In this document: positions 55,897 through 64,000 of the stretch, one piece after another
How the letters are laid out: every line of letters begins with the position of its first letter
Numbering within the stretch: the first letter of the stretch is position 1
DNA from: G963662655 sp963665015
GTDB taxonomy: Bacteria > Cloacimonadota > Cloacimonadia > Cloacimonadales > JAIOQZ01
DNA: 64,000 bases
NCBI GenBank assembly: GCA_963665015.2
Contig: CAXXSY010000004.1
Location: 1-64,000 of the forward strand
Reading direction: 5' to 3'
Translations under genes and position numbers: made by a program
The notes under the pieces: model-generated
Database searches by the model: none
The model's input: the letters and a program-made list of their open reading frames with translations, nothing else
What the model was told of the DNA's origin: nothing

Positions 55897-56982
55897 ATGA
55901 AGAAAACCGTGCTTCTTGCGTTACTCCTGAGTGTTGCGCTCATGCAGGCGCAGGTCCGGTTGAAGGACATCGCCGGTTTCAGCGGTCTGGAATCGAAACA
56001 ACTGATCGGCTACGGGTTGGTGATCGGTTTGGACGGCACCGGCGACGGCAGCAGCAGTCAGATGACGATCCAGTCCATCAAGAACATGATGGAGCGGTTC
56101 GGTCTGACCATCGCGCAGAACAAGATTCGCCCCAACAACGTTGCGGCGGTGATTGTTACCGCGACGCTTCCGGCGTTCGCCAAGTCGGGGAGCACGTTTG
56201 ACGTGACGGTGTCCTCGGTGGGCGACGCCAAGAGCCTCGAGGGCGGGACGCTTCTGATGACGCCGCTCCTGGGAATCGATGAAGAGCTCTACGCCATGGC
56301 GCAGGGCGCGGTGTCGATCGGCGGATTCAATTCGAGCGCGGCGGGAACGAAGCTGCGTAAAAATTTCGCGCTGGTGGGCAGGATCCCCGGCGGCGCGGTC
56401 GTCGAGAAGGAAGTTTTTAGCCAGATGCTCTACAACGGCGAGTTGCTCGTCAATCTTCACAATCCCGATTTCACCACGGCGCAGCGGGTCGCGACGGCGA
56501 TCAACGAGTATTTCGAATACCGTCTGGCAGCGCCGGAGGACGCGAGCTCGGTACAGATCGTGGTACCCGATTCGGTGTTGGTGCAGAAGAAGCTGATCGG
56601 CTTCATCTCGTCCATCGAGAATCTCGAAGTGGTGCCCGAGCAGCGGGCGCGCGTCGTCATCAACGAGCGCACCGGAACCATCGTGGCCGGCGGAAACGTC
56701 GAGCTATCCGAAGTAGCGGTGGCGCACGGCAACCTGATGATCAAGATCAATACCTATTCACAGACCGAGAGTGTCGGATTCGGCATGATCGAAGAGACGA
56801 CCGAGTACTCGAACGTCGCCGCGCTCAACGAACCGGCGCGGGTCATGGTACTCGAGTCGAGCACCGTACAGGAACTCGCTCGTGCGCTCAACAGTATAAA
56901 AGTCACACCGCGTGACCTCATATCCATTTTTCAATCGCTCAAGGCAGCCGGCGCGCTTCAGGCCGAGCTGGTCATCATGTAG
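55897..56982 (+). CDS. flgI: Flagellar P-ring protein FlgI
   Basis: A 361-aa periplasmic protein, the usual FlgI length. Signal peptide MKKTVLLALLLSVALMQA, then RLKDIAGFSGLESKQLIGYG and GLVIGLDGTGDGSSSQ, the family hallmark. Forms the rod bushing in peptidoglycan, so its presence indicates a diderm cell. AGGTG precedes the ATG. First gene of the cluster; no flgH is adjacent. Confidence 0.96.
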   Translation: MKKTVLLALLLSVALMQAQVRLKDIAGFSGLESKQLIGYGLVIGLDGTGDGSSSQMTIQSIKNMMERFGLTIAQNKIRPNNVAAVIVTATLPAFAKSGSTFDVTVSSVGDAKSLEGGTLLMTPLLGIDEELYAMAQGAVSIGGFNSSAAGTKLRKNFALVGRIPGGAVVEKEVFSQMLYNGELLVNLHNPDFTTAQRVATAINEYFEYRLAAPEDASSVQIVVPDSVLVQKKLIGFISSIENLEVVPEQRARVVINERTGTIVAGGNVELSEVAVAHGNLMIKINTYSQTESVGFGMIEETTEYSNVAALNEPARVMVLESSTVQELARALNSIKVTPRDLISIFQSLKAAGALQAELVIM

Positions 56983-56992
56983 GAGAAATGAC

Positions 56993-57793
56993 ATGATCGC
57001 AATCGAACAACAACAGGCGCTGCAACTTCAGCGATTCGACGCCGACAAATTCAAGAAGCTCGGTGAGAATCTGAAGGACTACGACCGTGACAAGGCGGAG
57101 AAGGCGGCGCAGGAGTTCGAGGCGATCTTTGTTCGTCAAATGCTCTCCGCCATGACCGAGTCGCTCGAAAACGCGTCCATGCTGGGCGACACCCCGGGCA
57201 GTGACTGGTATCAGGAGATGTTCCTGCAGAAGGTCGCCATGGGCATCGCCGAAAAGGGCGATCTGGGCATATCGAAGCAGATCATGAAGCAGTTCGATAC
57301 GCAGCAGAAGAAGCCCATCGAGAACATTCGAGACCTTTCCGAGAAAGATTATATACGAACGACATCACCGGCGAAGCGCACCCCGATCGGCAACACGCTC
57401 GCCCAAAGATTGAAAGAATACGAGCCGATCATCGTGGAGGTCGCCGACCGCTACGGAGTCGATGAGAAGCTGGTGAAGGCTGTGATCGCGCAGGAGAGCT
57501 ACGGCAATCCCAACGCGGAATCGCACGCCGGGGCCAAGGGGCTGATGCAGCTCATGGACAAGACGGCCGAAGGACTCGGTGTCACCGATTCGTTCGACCC
57601 CGAAGAGAACATCCGGGGCGGCGTTCGCTACCTGAAGATGATGATGGATCGATACGGCGACGACATGAAGCTGGCGCTGGCGGCATACAACGCCGGGCCG
57701 GGAAACGTCGAGAAATACGACGGCATCCCGCCTTTCAAAGAGACGCAGCAGTACGTGCGCAGAGTTTTGGATTATTATCAATCGATGCAATAA
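56993..57793 (+). CDS. flgJ: FlgJ-like rod-cap protein fused to a lytic transglycosylase domain
   Basis: A 266-aa protein. Residues about 30-95 are the rod-binding domain (EKAAQEFEAIFVRQMLSAM). Residues about 135-250 are an SLT-type lytic transglycosylase with catalytic Glu168 (VIAQESYGN) and GAKGLMQLM, AYNAGPGNV. Well-known FlgJ of enterobacteria carries a different (glucosaminidase) domain. It opens the wall for the growing rod. ATG 56993 starts 11 bases after flgI; the longer frame from 56912 overlaps flgI and is unlikely. Confidence 0.9.
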   Translation: MIAIEQQQALQLQRFDADKFKKLGENLKDYDRDKAEKAAQEFEAIFVRQMLSAMTESLENASMLGDTPGSDWYQEMFLQKVAMGIAEKGDLGISKQIMKQFDTQQKKPIENIRDLSEKDYIRTTSPAKRTPIGNTLAQRLKEYEPIIVEVADRYGVDEKLVKAVIAQESYGNPNAESHAGAKGLMQLMDKTAEGLGVTDSFDPEENIRGGVRYLKMMMDRYGDDMKLALAAYNAGPGNVEKYDGIPPFKETQQYVRRVLDYYQSMQ

Positions 57794-57806
57794 AGAAGGA
57801 GTCAAG

Positions 57807-58307
57807 ATGGATACCCTGAAAAATGATTTTTTCAACGCCTGGGAAGAGGAGATAGCGTCCTACCAGGAAGTGGCACTGATCCTTTCGGAGCAGAAGTACG
57901 CTCTGATGAAGTGGGATATCCGTCAGTTCCAGGAAGTCAGCCAGCGTGCGGCGCTGTTGATCGGCAGGGCGCACAACGCCACCAACGAGCGGAACGACCT
58001 CATGGAAGCGATGATGCTGACCGTGGGAGTCGATGTCGATGAGACCTCGCTCAAGAACATCGATCGCGTCTTTGTCGAGCCGGAAGAGCAGGAGAAGGCG
58101 CAGGTGTTCTTCAAGGTCTTTGCCAACACGCTCAAGACCATCGACAAGCTCTCCGCGGAGAACAAAGAGCTGATCCGCACGGGCCTCGAGATGGTGGGGG
58201 ACAACCTGGAAATGATCGCGGATATTATCGATCGCGACCGCGTTTACAGTCGCGTGGGAATGATCAGCCAGAAGAGAAGCTCGATCCTGTTGAACAAAAG
58301 GATTTAA
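57807..58307 (+). CDS. flgN: FlgN-like chaperone for hook-associated proteins
   Basis: A 166-aa all-helical acidic protein directly before flgK. Length and coiled-coil character match FlgN, the chaperone for FlgK and FlgL, but sequence identity of FlgN proteins is low, so position carries much of the weight. AAGGAG ribosome site. Confidence 0.75.
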   Translation: MDTLKNDFFNAWEEEIASYQEVALILSEQKYALMKWDIRQFQEVSQRAALLIGRAHNATNERNDLMEAMMLTVGVDVDETSLKNIDRVFVEPEEQEKAQVFFKVFANTLKTIDKLSAENKELIRTGLEMVGDNLEMIADIIDRDRVYSRVGMISQKRSSILLNKRI

Positions 58308-58309
58308 GC

Positions 58310-58342
58310 ATGTTCCACATCTGTAAAAGCAGGGAAGTATAG
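58310..58342 (+). CDS. Ten-codon leader frame before flgK with the same first residues
   Basis: ATG-TTC-CAC-ATC ... TAG encodes MFHICKSREV. It starts three bases after the flgN stop and ends three bases before flgK, whose protein also begins MFHI. AAAGGA lies in front of it. It may be a decayed duplicate of the flgK start or a translated leader peptide. Confidence 0.35.
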   Translation: MFHICKSREV

Positions 58343-58344
58343 CT

Positions 58345-59721
58345 ATGTTTCACATACTTTCCATAGGGCGTAAAGCGCTCACGAACGCAGAGCAGAATCT
58401 GCAAACGGCGGGACACAACATCGCCAACGTGAACACGGAAGGCTACAGCCGTCAGCGCGTGGTTCAGGTGAGCAGCGACGCGAATTCCGACTCGCTGCAC
58501 TACTACGGGACCGGCGTGGAAGCCGTGCGTATCGAGCGCATGAGAGACCTCTATCTGGACAACAACTTCCGCGAAGAGAACTCGGAACTCGGCTACTGGA
58601 GCCGCTCCGCCGAAAAGCTCTCGGAACTCGAATCGGAACTGAACGAGCTGGGCGACTACGGCCTCGCCGTCGATCTGAACGCATTCTGGGACAGTTGGGA
58701 ATCGCTGTCGGACAACCCGATGGACAATACCTTCCGGCTCGACCTGCTCGAATCGGCGCAAAGCCTCTCCGACTCCTTCTCGCGCGTTCATACCACCATC
58801 CGGGACAAGTACGCCGAAGTCGATAAAGAGATTCGGGACATCGCATCGACCGTCAACGGCATCGGCGACCAGCTTGCGACGCTGAACATGCAGATTCAGC
58901 AGGCGGAACAGACCGGACCCATCCCCAACGACCTGCTTGATAAGTGGGACAAGCTGCTGGACGACCTTTCCGAGTACGGAAACGTCCGTGTAAACTACCA
59001 CGACGATGGCAGCCGCGTTGTCTATTTCGGGTCGGATCAACTGGTCAGCCACGACTCCTCGCGCCACCTGCGCACCTACACCGAAACCGAGGACGGACTC
59101 GACACGACCAAACTCGTCTGGGACGACACCAACACGGGTATCAATGGACTCCAGACCGGTCAGCTCGCCGGACTCACGAACTTGCGCGACAACCAGCTCA
59201 CCAGCTACATGGAGAAGCTGGACAACCTCGCCGTCAACCTGGCGCAGCAGCTCAACGCCATCCACCGGCAGGGCAGCGGACTCGGCGATCCGCCATCCAC
59301 CAATATAGACTTTTTCGCATCCGATATAACCGGCGCCGCCGATTTCAGGCTTTCAGACGAAATCGCCGCGTCACCAGATAAAATTGCCGCCTCGCTGGGC
59401 GGCGAAGAGGGCGACAACCGTGTCGCATTGATGATTAACGCGCTACGGTCCGATGCAACGATGGGCAATCAGTCGTTCGGAGAGTACTATGGATCCATGC
59501 TTTCCTCGATCGGCAGGGACTCGTCCAACGCAGCGAACCAGAGCGATATGCTTGAATTGACGGCAACGCAGGTCGATAACTACCGCGAGTCGGTAAAAGG
59601 GGTATCGATCGATGAGGAATCGGTAAATCTGTTGAGTTACCAGAGGTCTTATCAAGCGGCTGCCAAAATCGTCGAAATGGCGGATGGGCTCTTGGGAACC
59701 ATCATGGGTATCGTCCGCTGA
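58345..59721 (+). CDS. flgK: Flagellar hook-associated protein FlgK
   Basis: HAP1, joins hook and filament. 458 aa. The N-terminal helix-D0 pattern LQTAGHNIANVNTEGYSRQR and the C-terminal SYQAAAKIVEMADGLLGTI (D0 partner) are typical; the GLAVDLNAFWDSWESLSDNP segment is the FlgK signature. AGGGAAG ribosome site. Confidence 0.96.
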   Translation: MFHILSIGRKALTNAEQNLQTAGHNIANVNTEGYSRQRVVQVSSDANSDSLHYYGTGVEAVRIERMRDLYLDNNFREENSELGYWSRSAEKLSELESELNELGDYGLAVDLNAFWDSWESLSDNPMDNTFRLDLLESAQSLSDSFSRVHTTIRDKYAEVDKEIRDIASTVNGIGDQLATLNMQIQQAEQTGPIPNDLLDKWDKLLDDLSEYGNVRVNYHDDGSRVVYFGSDQLVSHDSSRHLRTYTETEDGLDTTKLVWDDTNTGINGLQTGQLAGLTNLRDNQLTSYMEKLDNLAVNLAQQLNAIHRQGSGLGDPPSTNIDFFASDITGAADFRLSDEIAASPDKIAASLGGEEGDNRVALMINALRSDATMGNQSFGEYYGSMLSSIGRDSSNAANQSDMLELTATQVDNYRESVKGVSIDEESVNLLSYQRSYQAAAKIVEMADGLLGTIMGIVR

Positions 59722-59777
59722 TAACCAGGGAAGGTTAATTGCCACTTGGCATACAAAGGCACCAAGGAAGGTGAAAG

Positions 59778-60023
59778 ATGTTAATATTAACCAGAAAGAT
59801 TGGCGAGTCGATCATCGTCGGCGACGAAATCGAGATTGTGCTCGCAGAGATGAACAAAACATCGGCAAGAATCGGTATTAGAGCGCCACGCGCGCTTCCG
59901 GTATATCGCAAAGAAATTTACGAGAAAATCCTCAGGGAGAACCAGAAGGCATCCAAGGCTGTTATCGATCAGACAGCGTTCGATAAGCTGAACGAAATGC
60001 TGAGCGGTAAAATGGGAGGTTAA
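59778..60023 (+). CDS. csrA: Translational regulator CsrA
   Basis: An 81-aa RNA-binding protein: MLILTRKIGESIIVGDEIEI, then RIGIRAPRALPVYRKEIYEKI. It blocks ribosome sites by binding GGA motifs in hairpin loops. The 5' region contains AGGGAAG and AGGAAGG, possible self-regulatory sites. It sits between flgK and flgL, with its antagonist gene fliW two genes later. Confidence 0.96.
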   Translation: MLILTRKIGESIIVGDEIEIVLAEMNKTSARIGIRAPRALPVYRKEIYEKILRENQKASKAVIDQTAFDKLNEMLSGKMGG

Positions 60024-60024
60024 C

Positions 60025-61197
60025 GTGCGAGTCACAACCCAGATGGCATTCCGGAATCTGTATGGTCAGGTGAGTAAGAACCTGGAGAAATACAGGGAAT
60101 TGCAGGAAATGATCAGTAAAGAAAGGACACTCATCAATCCGTCGGACGACCCGACCGGAACATCCATATATACACGGTATCAGATCGATCTATCCGCAAC
60201 GCAGCGGTACCGCGAAAACATGGATGACGCCGACCAGTACCTGACAGCGACCGAGCAGTGTCTGCGCGACCTCAGCACGTTGCTGACGCGAGCGAGAGAG
60301 GTTGCCGAGCTGAACGCGACCGAAACTGCTGATTCCTCCGTCCATCAGGTTGGTTCGACTGAAGTTGACGAAATCCTTGAGCAGATGTTCCAGACACTCA
60401 ATACAAAACAGAACAATCGCTACCTTTTCTCGGGATACAAAACGGATGAGCAGGCTTATCTGGACTACGGCCGCATTCTGCCGGGATACGCCGCGTCAGC
60501 AAACACCTACGAAGGCGTGATGACGACATCCGGAGAATTCACGGGCACCACCGAAAAGGAATACCTGGTACGCATCATCTCCGGCGGGGAGCTGGGGACA
60601 GCACAGTATCAGATTTCCGAAGACGGTGGCGAGACCTGGGGCAGCGAGTTGACATTGACCGGGAACATTGCGGTCTTCGATGATGTGAATGGAGAGGATC
60701 TCGGCGTTCAGGCGGATTTTTCCGCAGGGACGTTCGCCGAAGGCGATGAATTCAAGATATATGTCCGCGCCGGCAGGTACAGCGGTGACGATGGACAAAT
60801 CGACTTCAACATGAGTCGAAACAGCCGTATCACAACCAACATGACCGGCCTGCAAGCGGCAGAGAATACCGGACTGATCGATACCATGTACAATCTCAAG
60901 ATCGCACTGGAAAACAATGACACAACTGCCATATCCGCAGCGCTGGAAGACCTCCGCAATGTCCAGGACACTTTCGAAAACGTCCTGGCGGAGACAGGCT
61001 TGCGCATGAACCGGATAGAAGTCGCCCGGAATAACATGGTAGCAACCGAAGAGAACCTGATGACCAGTATCGAGAAAATCTCGCAGCCCGACCTCATCGA
61101 CGCCATTTCGGAACTGTCGATGGTCGAGTCGGCACTCTCGTCATCCACTTCGGTGCTCGGAAGTATCTTAACCGACAGTCTGCTCAACTACATCTAA
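60025..61197 (+). CDS. flgL: Flagellar hook-associated protein FlgL
   Basis: HAP3, 390 aa, GTG start with GGAGG seven bases ahead, only one base after csrA. N-terminal MAFRNLYGQVSKNLEKYREL and the LINPSDDPTGTSIYTRYQ segment mark the flagellin-like D0/D1 domain; the C-terminal SELSMVESALSSSTSVLG helix completes it. Confidence 0.93.
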   Translation: MRVTTQMAFRNLYGQVSKNLEKYRELQEMISKERTLINPSDDPTGTSIYTRYQIDLSATQRYRENMDDADQYLTATEQCLRDLSTLLTRAREVAELNATETADSSVHQVGSTEVDEILEQMFQTLNTKQNNRYLFSGYKTDEQAYLDYGRILPGYAASANTYEGVMTTSGEFTGTTEKEYLVRIISGGELGTAQYQISEDGGETWGSELTLTGNIAVFDDVNGEDLGVQADFSAGTFAEGDEFKIYVRAGRYSGDDGQIDFNMSRNSRITTNMTGLQAAENTGLIDTMYNLKIALENNDTTAISAALEDLRNVQDTFENVLAETGLRMNRIEVARNNMVATEENLMTSIEKISQPDLIDAISELSMVESALSSSTSVLGSILTDSLLNYI

Positions 61198-61214
61198 CCA
61201 AAGAGGGTAGCTAT

Positions 61215-61661
61215 ATGAAGATCAAAACGAAACGATTCGGCGAGATTGAAATCGATCCGAAGACGAAAATCACGTTCCCAAGCGGAATTCTCGGTTTCGC
61301 CGACCACAAGGACTACGTCCTGATCGACGCGAACAAGAAGTCGCCGCTGAAATGGCTCCAGAGCTTGGAATCGCCCGATCTCGCTTTCGTGGTGACCGAC
61401 CCGCTCATCTTCAAGCCCGATTACCAGATCCGGCTCTATCGCGCCGATCTGGAGGAGATCAAGGTCGATGACCCGACGCGCGTCGCGCAACTGGTGATCG
61501 TCACCGTTCCCAAAGACCCGGGCAAGATGACCGCGAACCTCAAGGGCCCGCTTCTGATCAATACCGAGAACAACCTCGGTAAACAGGTGGTGCTGGATCA
61601 CCCCGACTACGATCTGAAGTATCGCCTGCTGTCCGATGACGCCGTCGCCAAGGCCGGCTGA
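61215..61661 (+). CDS. fliW: Flagellar assembly factor and CsrA antagonist FliW
   Basis: A 148-aa protein with the family features FGEIEIDPKTKITFPSGILGF and LESPDLAFVVTDP. FliW binds flagellin and CsrA alternately, coupling filament secretion to translation; the nearby csrA gives the full partner-switch set apart from the flagellin gene. A strong terminator follows. Confidence 0.95.
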   Translation: MKIKTKRFGEIEIDPKTKITFPSGILGFADHKDYVLIDANKKSPLKWLQSLESPDLAFVVTDPLIFKPDYQIRLYRADLEEIKVDDPTRVAQLVIVTVPKDPGKMTANLKGPLLINTENNLGKQVVLDHPDYDLKYRLLSDDAVAKAG

Positions 61662-61702
61662 AGGCAGCAGTAGCGGTGCGCACCGCATCAGAATAAAAGA
61701 TT

Positions 61703-61735
61703 AACCCAACGTCTGAAACAGGATGTTGGGTTTTT
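61703..61735 (+). terminator. Rho-independent terminator of the flagellar cluster
   Basis: AACCCAAC stem, 14-base loop, GTTGGGTT stem, then a T-run. Confidence 0.88.
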
Positions 61736-61765
61736 CTTGTTGCTGGGCGCCGGGGGATGGAGGAT

Positions 61766-61788
61766 GCAGGCAGGGATGCCTGCGCTCC
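61766..61788. repeat. Family-B hairpin, third copy
   Basis: GCAGGC-AGGGAT-GCCTGC followed by GCTCC. One stem pair is exchanged relative to the copy at 198, keeping pairing. The rest of the 61790-62151 gap is A+T-rich and has no supported gene. Confidence 0.55.
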
Positions 61789-62151
61789 GTTAGGGAGATA
61801 AGGAATCGCCCCCGACCGGGATTGGCCGGAGGCGATGTGGATGGGTCTATGGGTTGCAGAAATATTCCTATACACTTCTATCATAAAGCATTGGATGCTT
61901 TTTGTCAATGGATTGACGTATTCTTGTAAACGAAAATGCGTGATCGGGAAAAGTTTTTGCATCGGGATAACGAAAAAGCCGGTGGCTGCTTTTTTTCGCT
62001 TGACGCGGTTATGGCTGTCAAAGGTATTGGTTATGAACGTAATTCATTGTATCTTTTCGACGGAAACACACTTGTGTCGTGAATAAATTTGTCTTGACGT
62101 GAATAATAATATTTTGCAGGTTTATCATCACAGAATTTCAAAGGATTCAGA

Positions 62152-63708
62152 ATGAACGCCAACAAGAATATTCAGAGAGTTAAGGAACTTGTCGGTAAGG
62201 TACGCGACATCATGAATGAAAAACCTGATGAAGCGCTCGAATGCCTTTCCGAATGCGATAAAATAATCGACTCGATGCCAGACAACACAGCCAAGGGTAT
62301 GCTGATCGCGATGGTTTATCAGTACTATCTTCAGCTCGACCAGATGGGGTATTCCGATGGCGGTTACAGCAAGGTCCTGGAGATATCCGGAAAGGTGGAA
62401 GGGCTGCGCGATATCGCGGTACTGAACAGTAATCTGGGCTTGATTTACAGTCGCAAGGGGAACCTGAGTCGCTCTCTGGAACATTTCATGAACGCGCTGG
62501 AATACTTCGAAAAGCATGAAGACAAGCCCATGCTGGCGCAGCTCTACAACAATATCGGCGTGATCTACAGCAACAAGCTCGAATTCGACCGCGCGCTCGA
62601 ATACATGATGAAGGCCGTCAAAATCCGCGAGCAACTCGACGACATGGCACTCCTCTGCGATACCTATATCAACATCGGGAACCTCTACAATAGGATCGGC
62701 AAACCCGAGATGGCGATCGAATATTTTCAACAGGCGCTGGAAGCCTGTTCCGAAACAGACACCAATGCGATTTGCGGTATCTACAGCAACATGTGTCAGG
62801 CCAGCATGATGCAGGGCAAGATGCAGGACGCGCTCGATAACGGGCTGAAGGCGCTCGACCTGTACGATAAAATGGAAGACTCACATCCGCAGGCGAGCCT
62901 GCTGAACAACCTCGGCAACCTGTATTACAATCTCAACGACATGGCGAAGGCGAAGCTTTTATATAGCCGCGCGGTCGAGCAGCATCGGAACGACGACGAG
63001 AAGTGGGGAACCTCCAACGCGCTGACCAGCATGGCAAACTGCGAAATCCACATGCGGCAGTTCGATCAGGCGTTGTCAAACCTCATGGAAGCCCGAGCTA
63101 TAGCCGAAGAAATCGACGCCATCGATATCCTCTACGCCAACCACCAGAACACGTTCCTGCTGTACATGAATTTCGCCGACCACGAGAAGGAAAACTATCT
63201 CAAGCGATCCGGCTATCTGCACAAGGCGCTGGAGGAGCAGAGTTCGCTTCTCAAGCTGCGCGAACGGATATCCAGCGAGGAAAAGACCCGTGCGCTGGCA
63301 GAGATGGAGAAGAAGTACGAATCGGAGAAGAAGGCGAAGGAAGCCGAGATCTACCGGCTGAAGAACGTTGAGCTCGCCGAAGCCTATGAGAAGCTCCAAT
63401 CGGCGCAGAAGGAGATCATCCAGCTCGAACGCAGCAACTCAGTCTCCGCCATGGCGGTCACAGCGAACCACGAGATCAACCAGCCGCTCACCGTTTTGCA
63501 GGGTAACCTCGACCTGCTGGAGATCAAGCTTGTCAATTGTACAGATTCGATTAAATATCTGGAAAAGGCGCGTGGCGCGGCGCAGAAAATCCGCGATATT
63601 GTAGTTCGATACAAAGACATCGAGAACTACCGGTTCGGAGACTACAGCAAGAATACCAAGATGGTGATCCTGGAAGATAAAAAAGACGACGAATCCAAAG
63701 AAAAATAA
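62152..63708 (+). CDS. TPR-repeat protein with kinase-less HisKA domain
   Basis: A 518-aa cytosolic protein. Seven or so TPR units (about 60-360, e.g. AQLYNNIGVIYSNKLEFDRA) are followed by a coiled coil (about 375-430) and a HisKA-like helix pair with TANHEINQPL, where His440 is the expected phospho-acceptor. No ATPase domain follows: the protein stops about 75 residues later with an acidic and basic tail. Its last segment (DYSKNTKMVIL) matches the tail of the remnant at 49225. It may be a phosphotransfer or dimerisation partner of a separate kinase. Confidence 0.75.
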   Translation: MNANKNIQRVKELVGKVRDIMNEKPDEALECLSECDKIIDSMPDNTAKGMLIAMVYQYYLQLDQMGYSDGGYSKVLEISGKVEGLRDIAVLNSNLGLIYSRKGNLSRSLEHFMNALEYFEKHEDKPMLAQLYNNIGVIYSNKLEFDRALEYMMKAVKIREQLDDMALLCDTYINIGNLYNRIGKPEMAIEYFQQALEACSETDTNAICGIYSNMCQASMMQGKMQDALDNGLKALDLYDKMEDSHPQASLLNNLGNLYYNLNDMAKAKLLYSRAVEQHRNDDEKWGTSNALTSMANCEIHMRQFDQALSNLMEARAIAEEIDAIDILYANHQNTFLLYMNFADHEKENYLKRSGYLHKALEEQSSLLKLRERISSEEKTRALAEMEKKYESEKKAKEAEIYRLKNVELAEAYEKLQSAQKEIIQLERSNSVSAMAVTANHEINQPLTVLQGNLDLLEIKLVNCTDSIKYLEKARGAAQKIRDIVVRYKDIENYRFGDYSKNTKMVILEDKKDDESKEK

Positions 63709-63854
63709 CCTCCCGTTTCCCTCCGCACGCAAAGCGAATTCTCCTCAGTCCACGTTTTTCTTGACGCCTGAAACCATTGCTGTTTTGTGAATTCCAGCGT
63801 AACATATCCGCTTGGATATTGTTGAGTAACAAGAAAGAGCCCAGGGCAGGATGC

Positions 63855-64000
63855 ATGCTTGAACGAATCATAACACCGGAGCAGATGGACACGGAGCGCG
63901 AATTTGACCGAACGTTGCGCCCGAAAACCCTTTCCGATTTTGTCGGACAGGATCAACTGAAGGAGATACTCGATATCTCGATCCAGGCTGCCCGGAAGCG
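63855..64000 (+). CDS. ruvB: Holliday junction helicase RuvB (N-terminal part, cut by window end)
   Basis: The first 48 codons: LERIITPEQM then EFDRTLRPKTLSDFVGQ, the RuvB opening just before its Walker region. The gene continues beyond the window. No clear terminator or promoter was identified in 63709-63854. Confidence 0.85.
   Translation, partial: MLERIITPEQMDTEREFDRTLRPKTLSDFVGQDQLKEILDISIQAARK

Noticed and set aside
1..64000. tRNA, rRNA, riboswitch or insertion-sequence transposase
   Set aside because: Looked for by eye; no cloverleaf, rRNA segment or transposase frame was recognised.

Overview
The window is 64 kb of bacterial chromosome with a G+C content around the mid-50s by eye, from a flagellated diderm. 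Three kinds of evidence point to an uncultured lineage of the Fibrobacteres-Chlorobi-Bacteroidetes (FCB) superphylum (Cloacimonadota, Calditrichota, Zixibacteria or similar). First, large secreted beta-helix, PKD and LRR proteins end in a FlgD-Ig-like 'YPNP...' or 'PNPFNP...' sorting domain. Second, there is a PorV/PorQ-like beta-barrel. Third, there is a P-ring gene (flgI), which implies a peptidoglycan layer and outer membrane. The phylum cannot be fixed from this sequence alone. No rRNA or tRNA gene was recognised.

Layout. 1-298: hairpin repeats. 299-4102 (-): a giant sigma-54 activator with a degenerate kinase domain, TPR-like middle, GAF, AAA+ and Fis domains. 4223-12588: two nearly identical giant secreted proteins arranged head to head as an inverted repeat, each lacking its N-terminus at a junction near 8500. 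12665-20210: a complete type II-C CRISPR-Cas system, with 45 repeats and 44 spacers, cas2, cas1 and cas9 on the minus strand and a divergent tracrRNA. 20324-22960: an LRR-Roc-COR-TIR protein, probably part of the same defence region.

23226-30525 (+): a tightly packed nine-gene operon. It joins a four-gene NMT1/TauA/SsuA-type ABC importer to a complete Dlt-like module: carrier protein, DltD-like SGNH protein, MBOAT acyltransferase, a 39-residue DltX-like peptide ending in FxYxxF, and an AMP-forming ligase. I regard this as the most interesting candidate for an undescribed system: import, activation and surface transfer of a small acid. 30726-35679 (+): a CPA2 antiporter with a PTS-IIA-like partner, an aldehyde dehydrogenase and a class-V aminotransferase. 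35873-44533: a DUF58 protein, an esterase, two secreted beta-helix proteins and a YfbK-like VWA protein.

44740-47578 (+): potABC without potD. 47665-49071 (+): a PTS-IIA protein and a PorV-like barrel. 49225-55047 (-): a broken sensor-kinase remnant, then a porin-like barrel, a LolA-like protein, an HAE3 RND exporter and a TetR regulator with its own palindromic operator. 55897-61661 (+): the flagellar cluster flgI-flgJ-flgN-flgK-csrA-flgL-fliW, behind a sigma-54-type promoter. 62152-63708 (+): a TPR protein with a kinase-less HisKA domain. 63855-64000: the start of ruvB.

Three families of short hairpin repeats are scattered through the intergenic regions. One shows compensatory changes in its inner stem and another in its outer stem, so the conserved feature is RNA or DNA structure.
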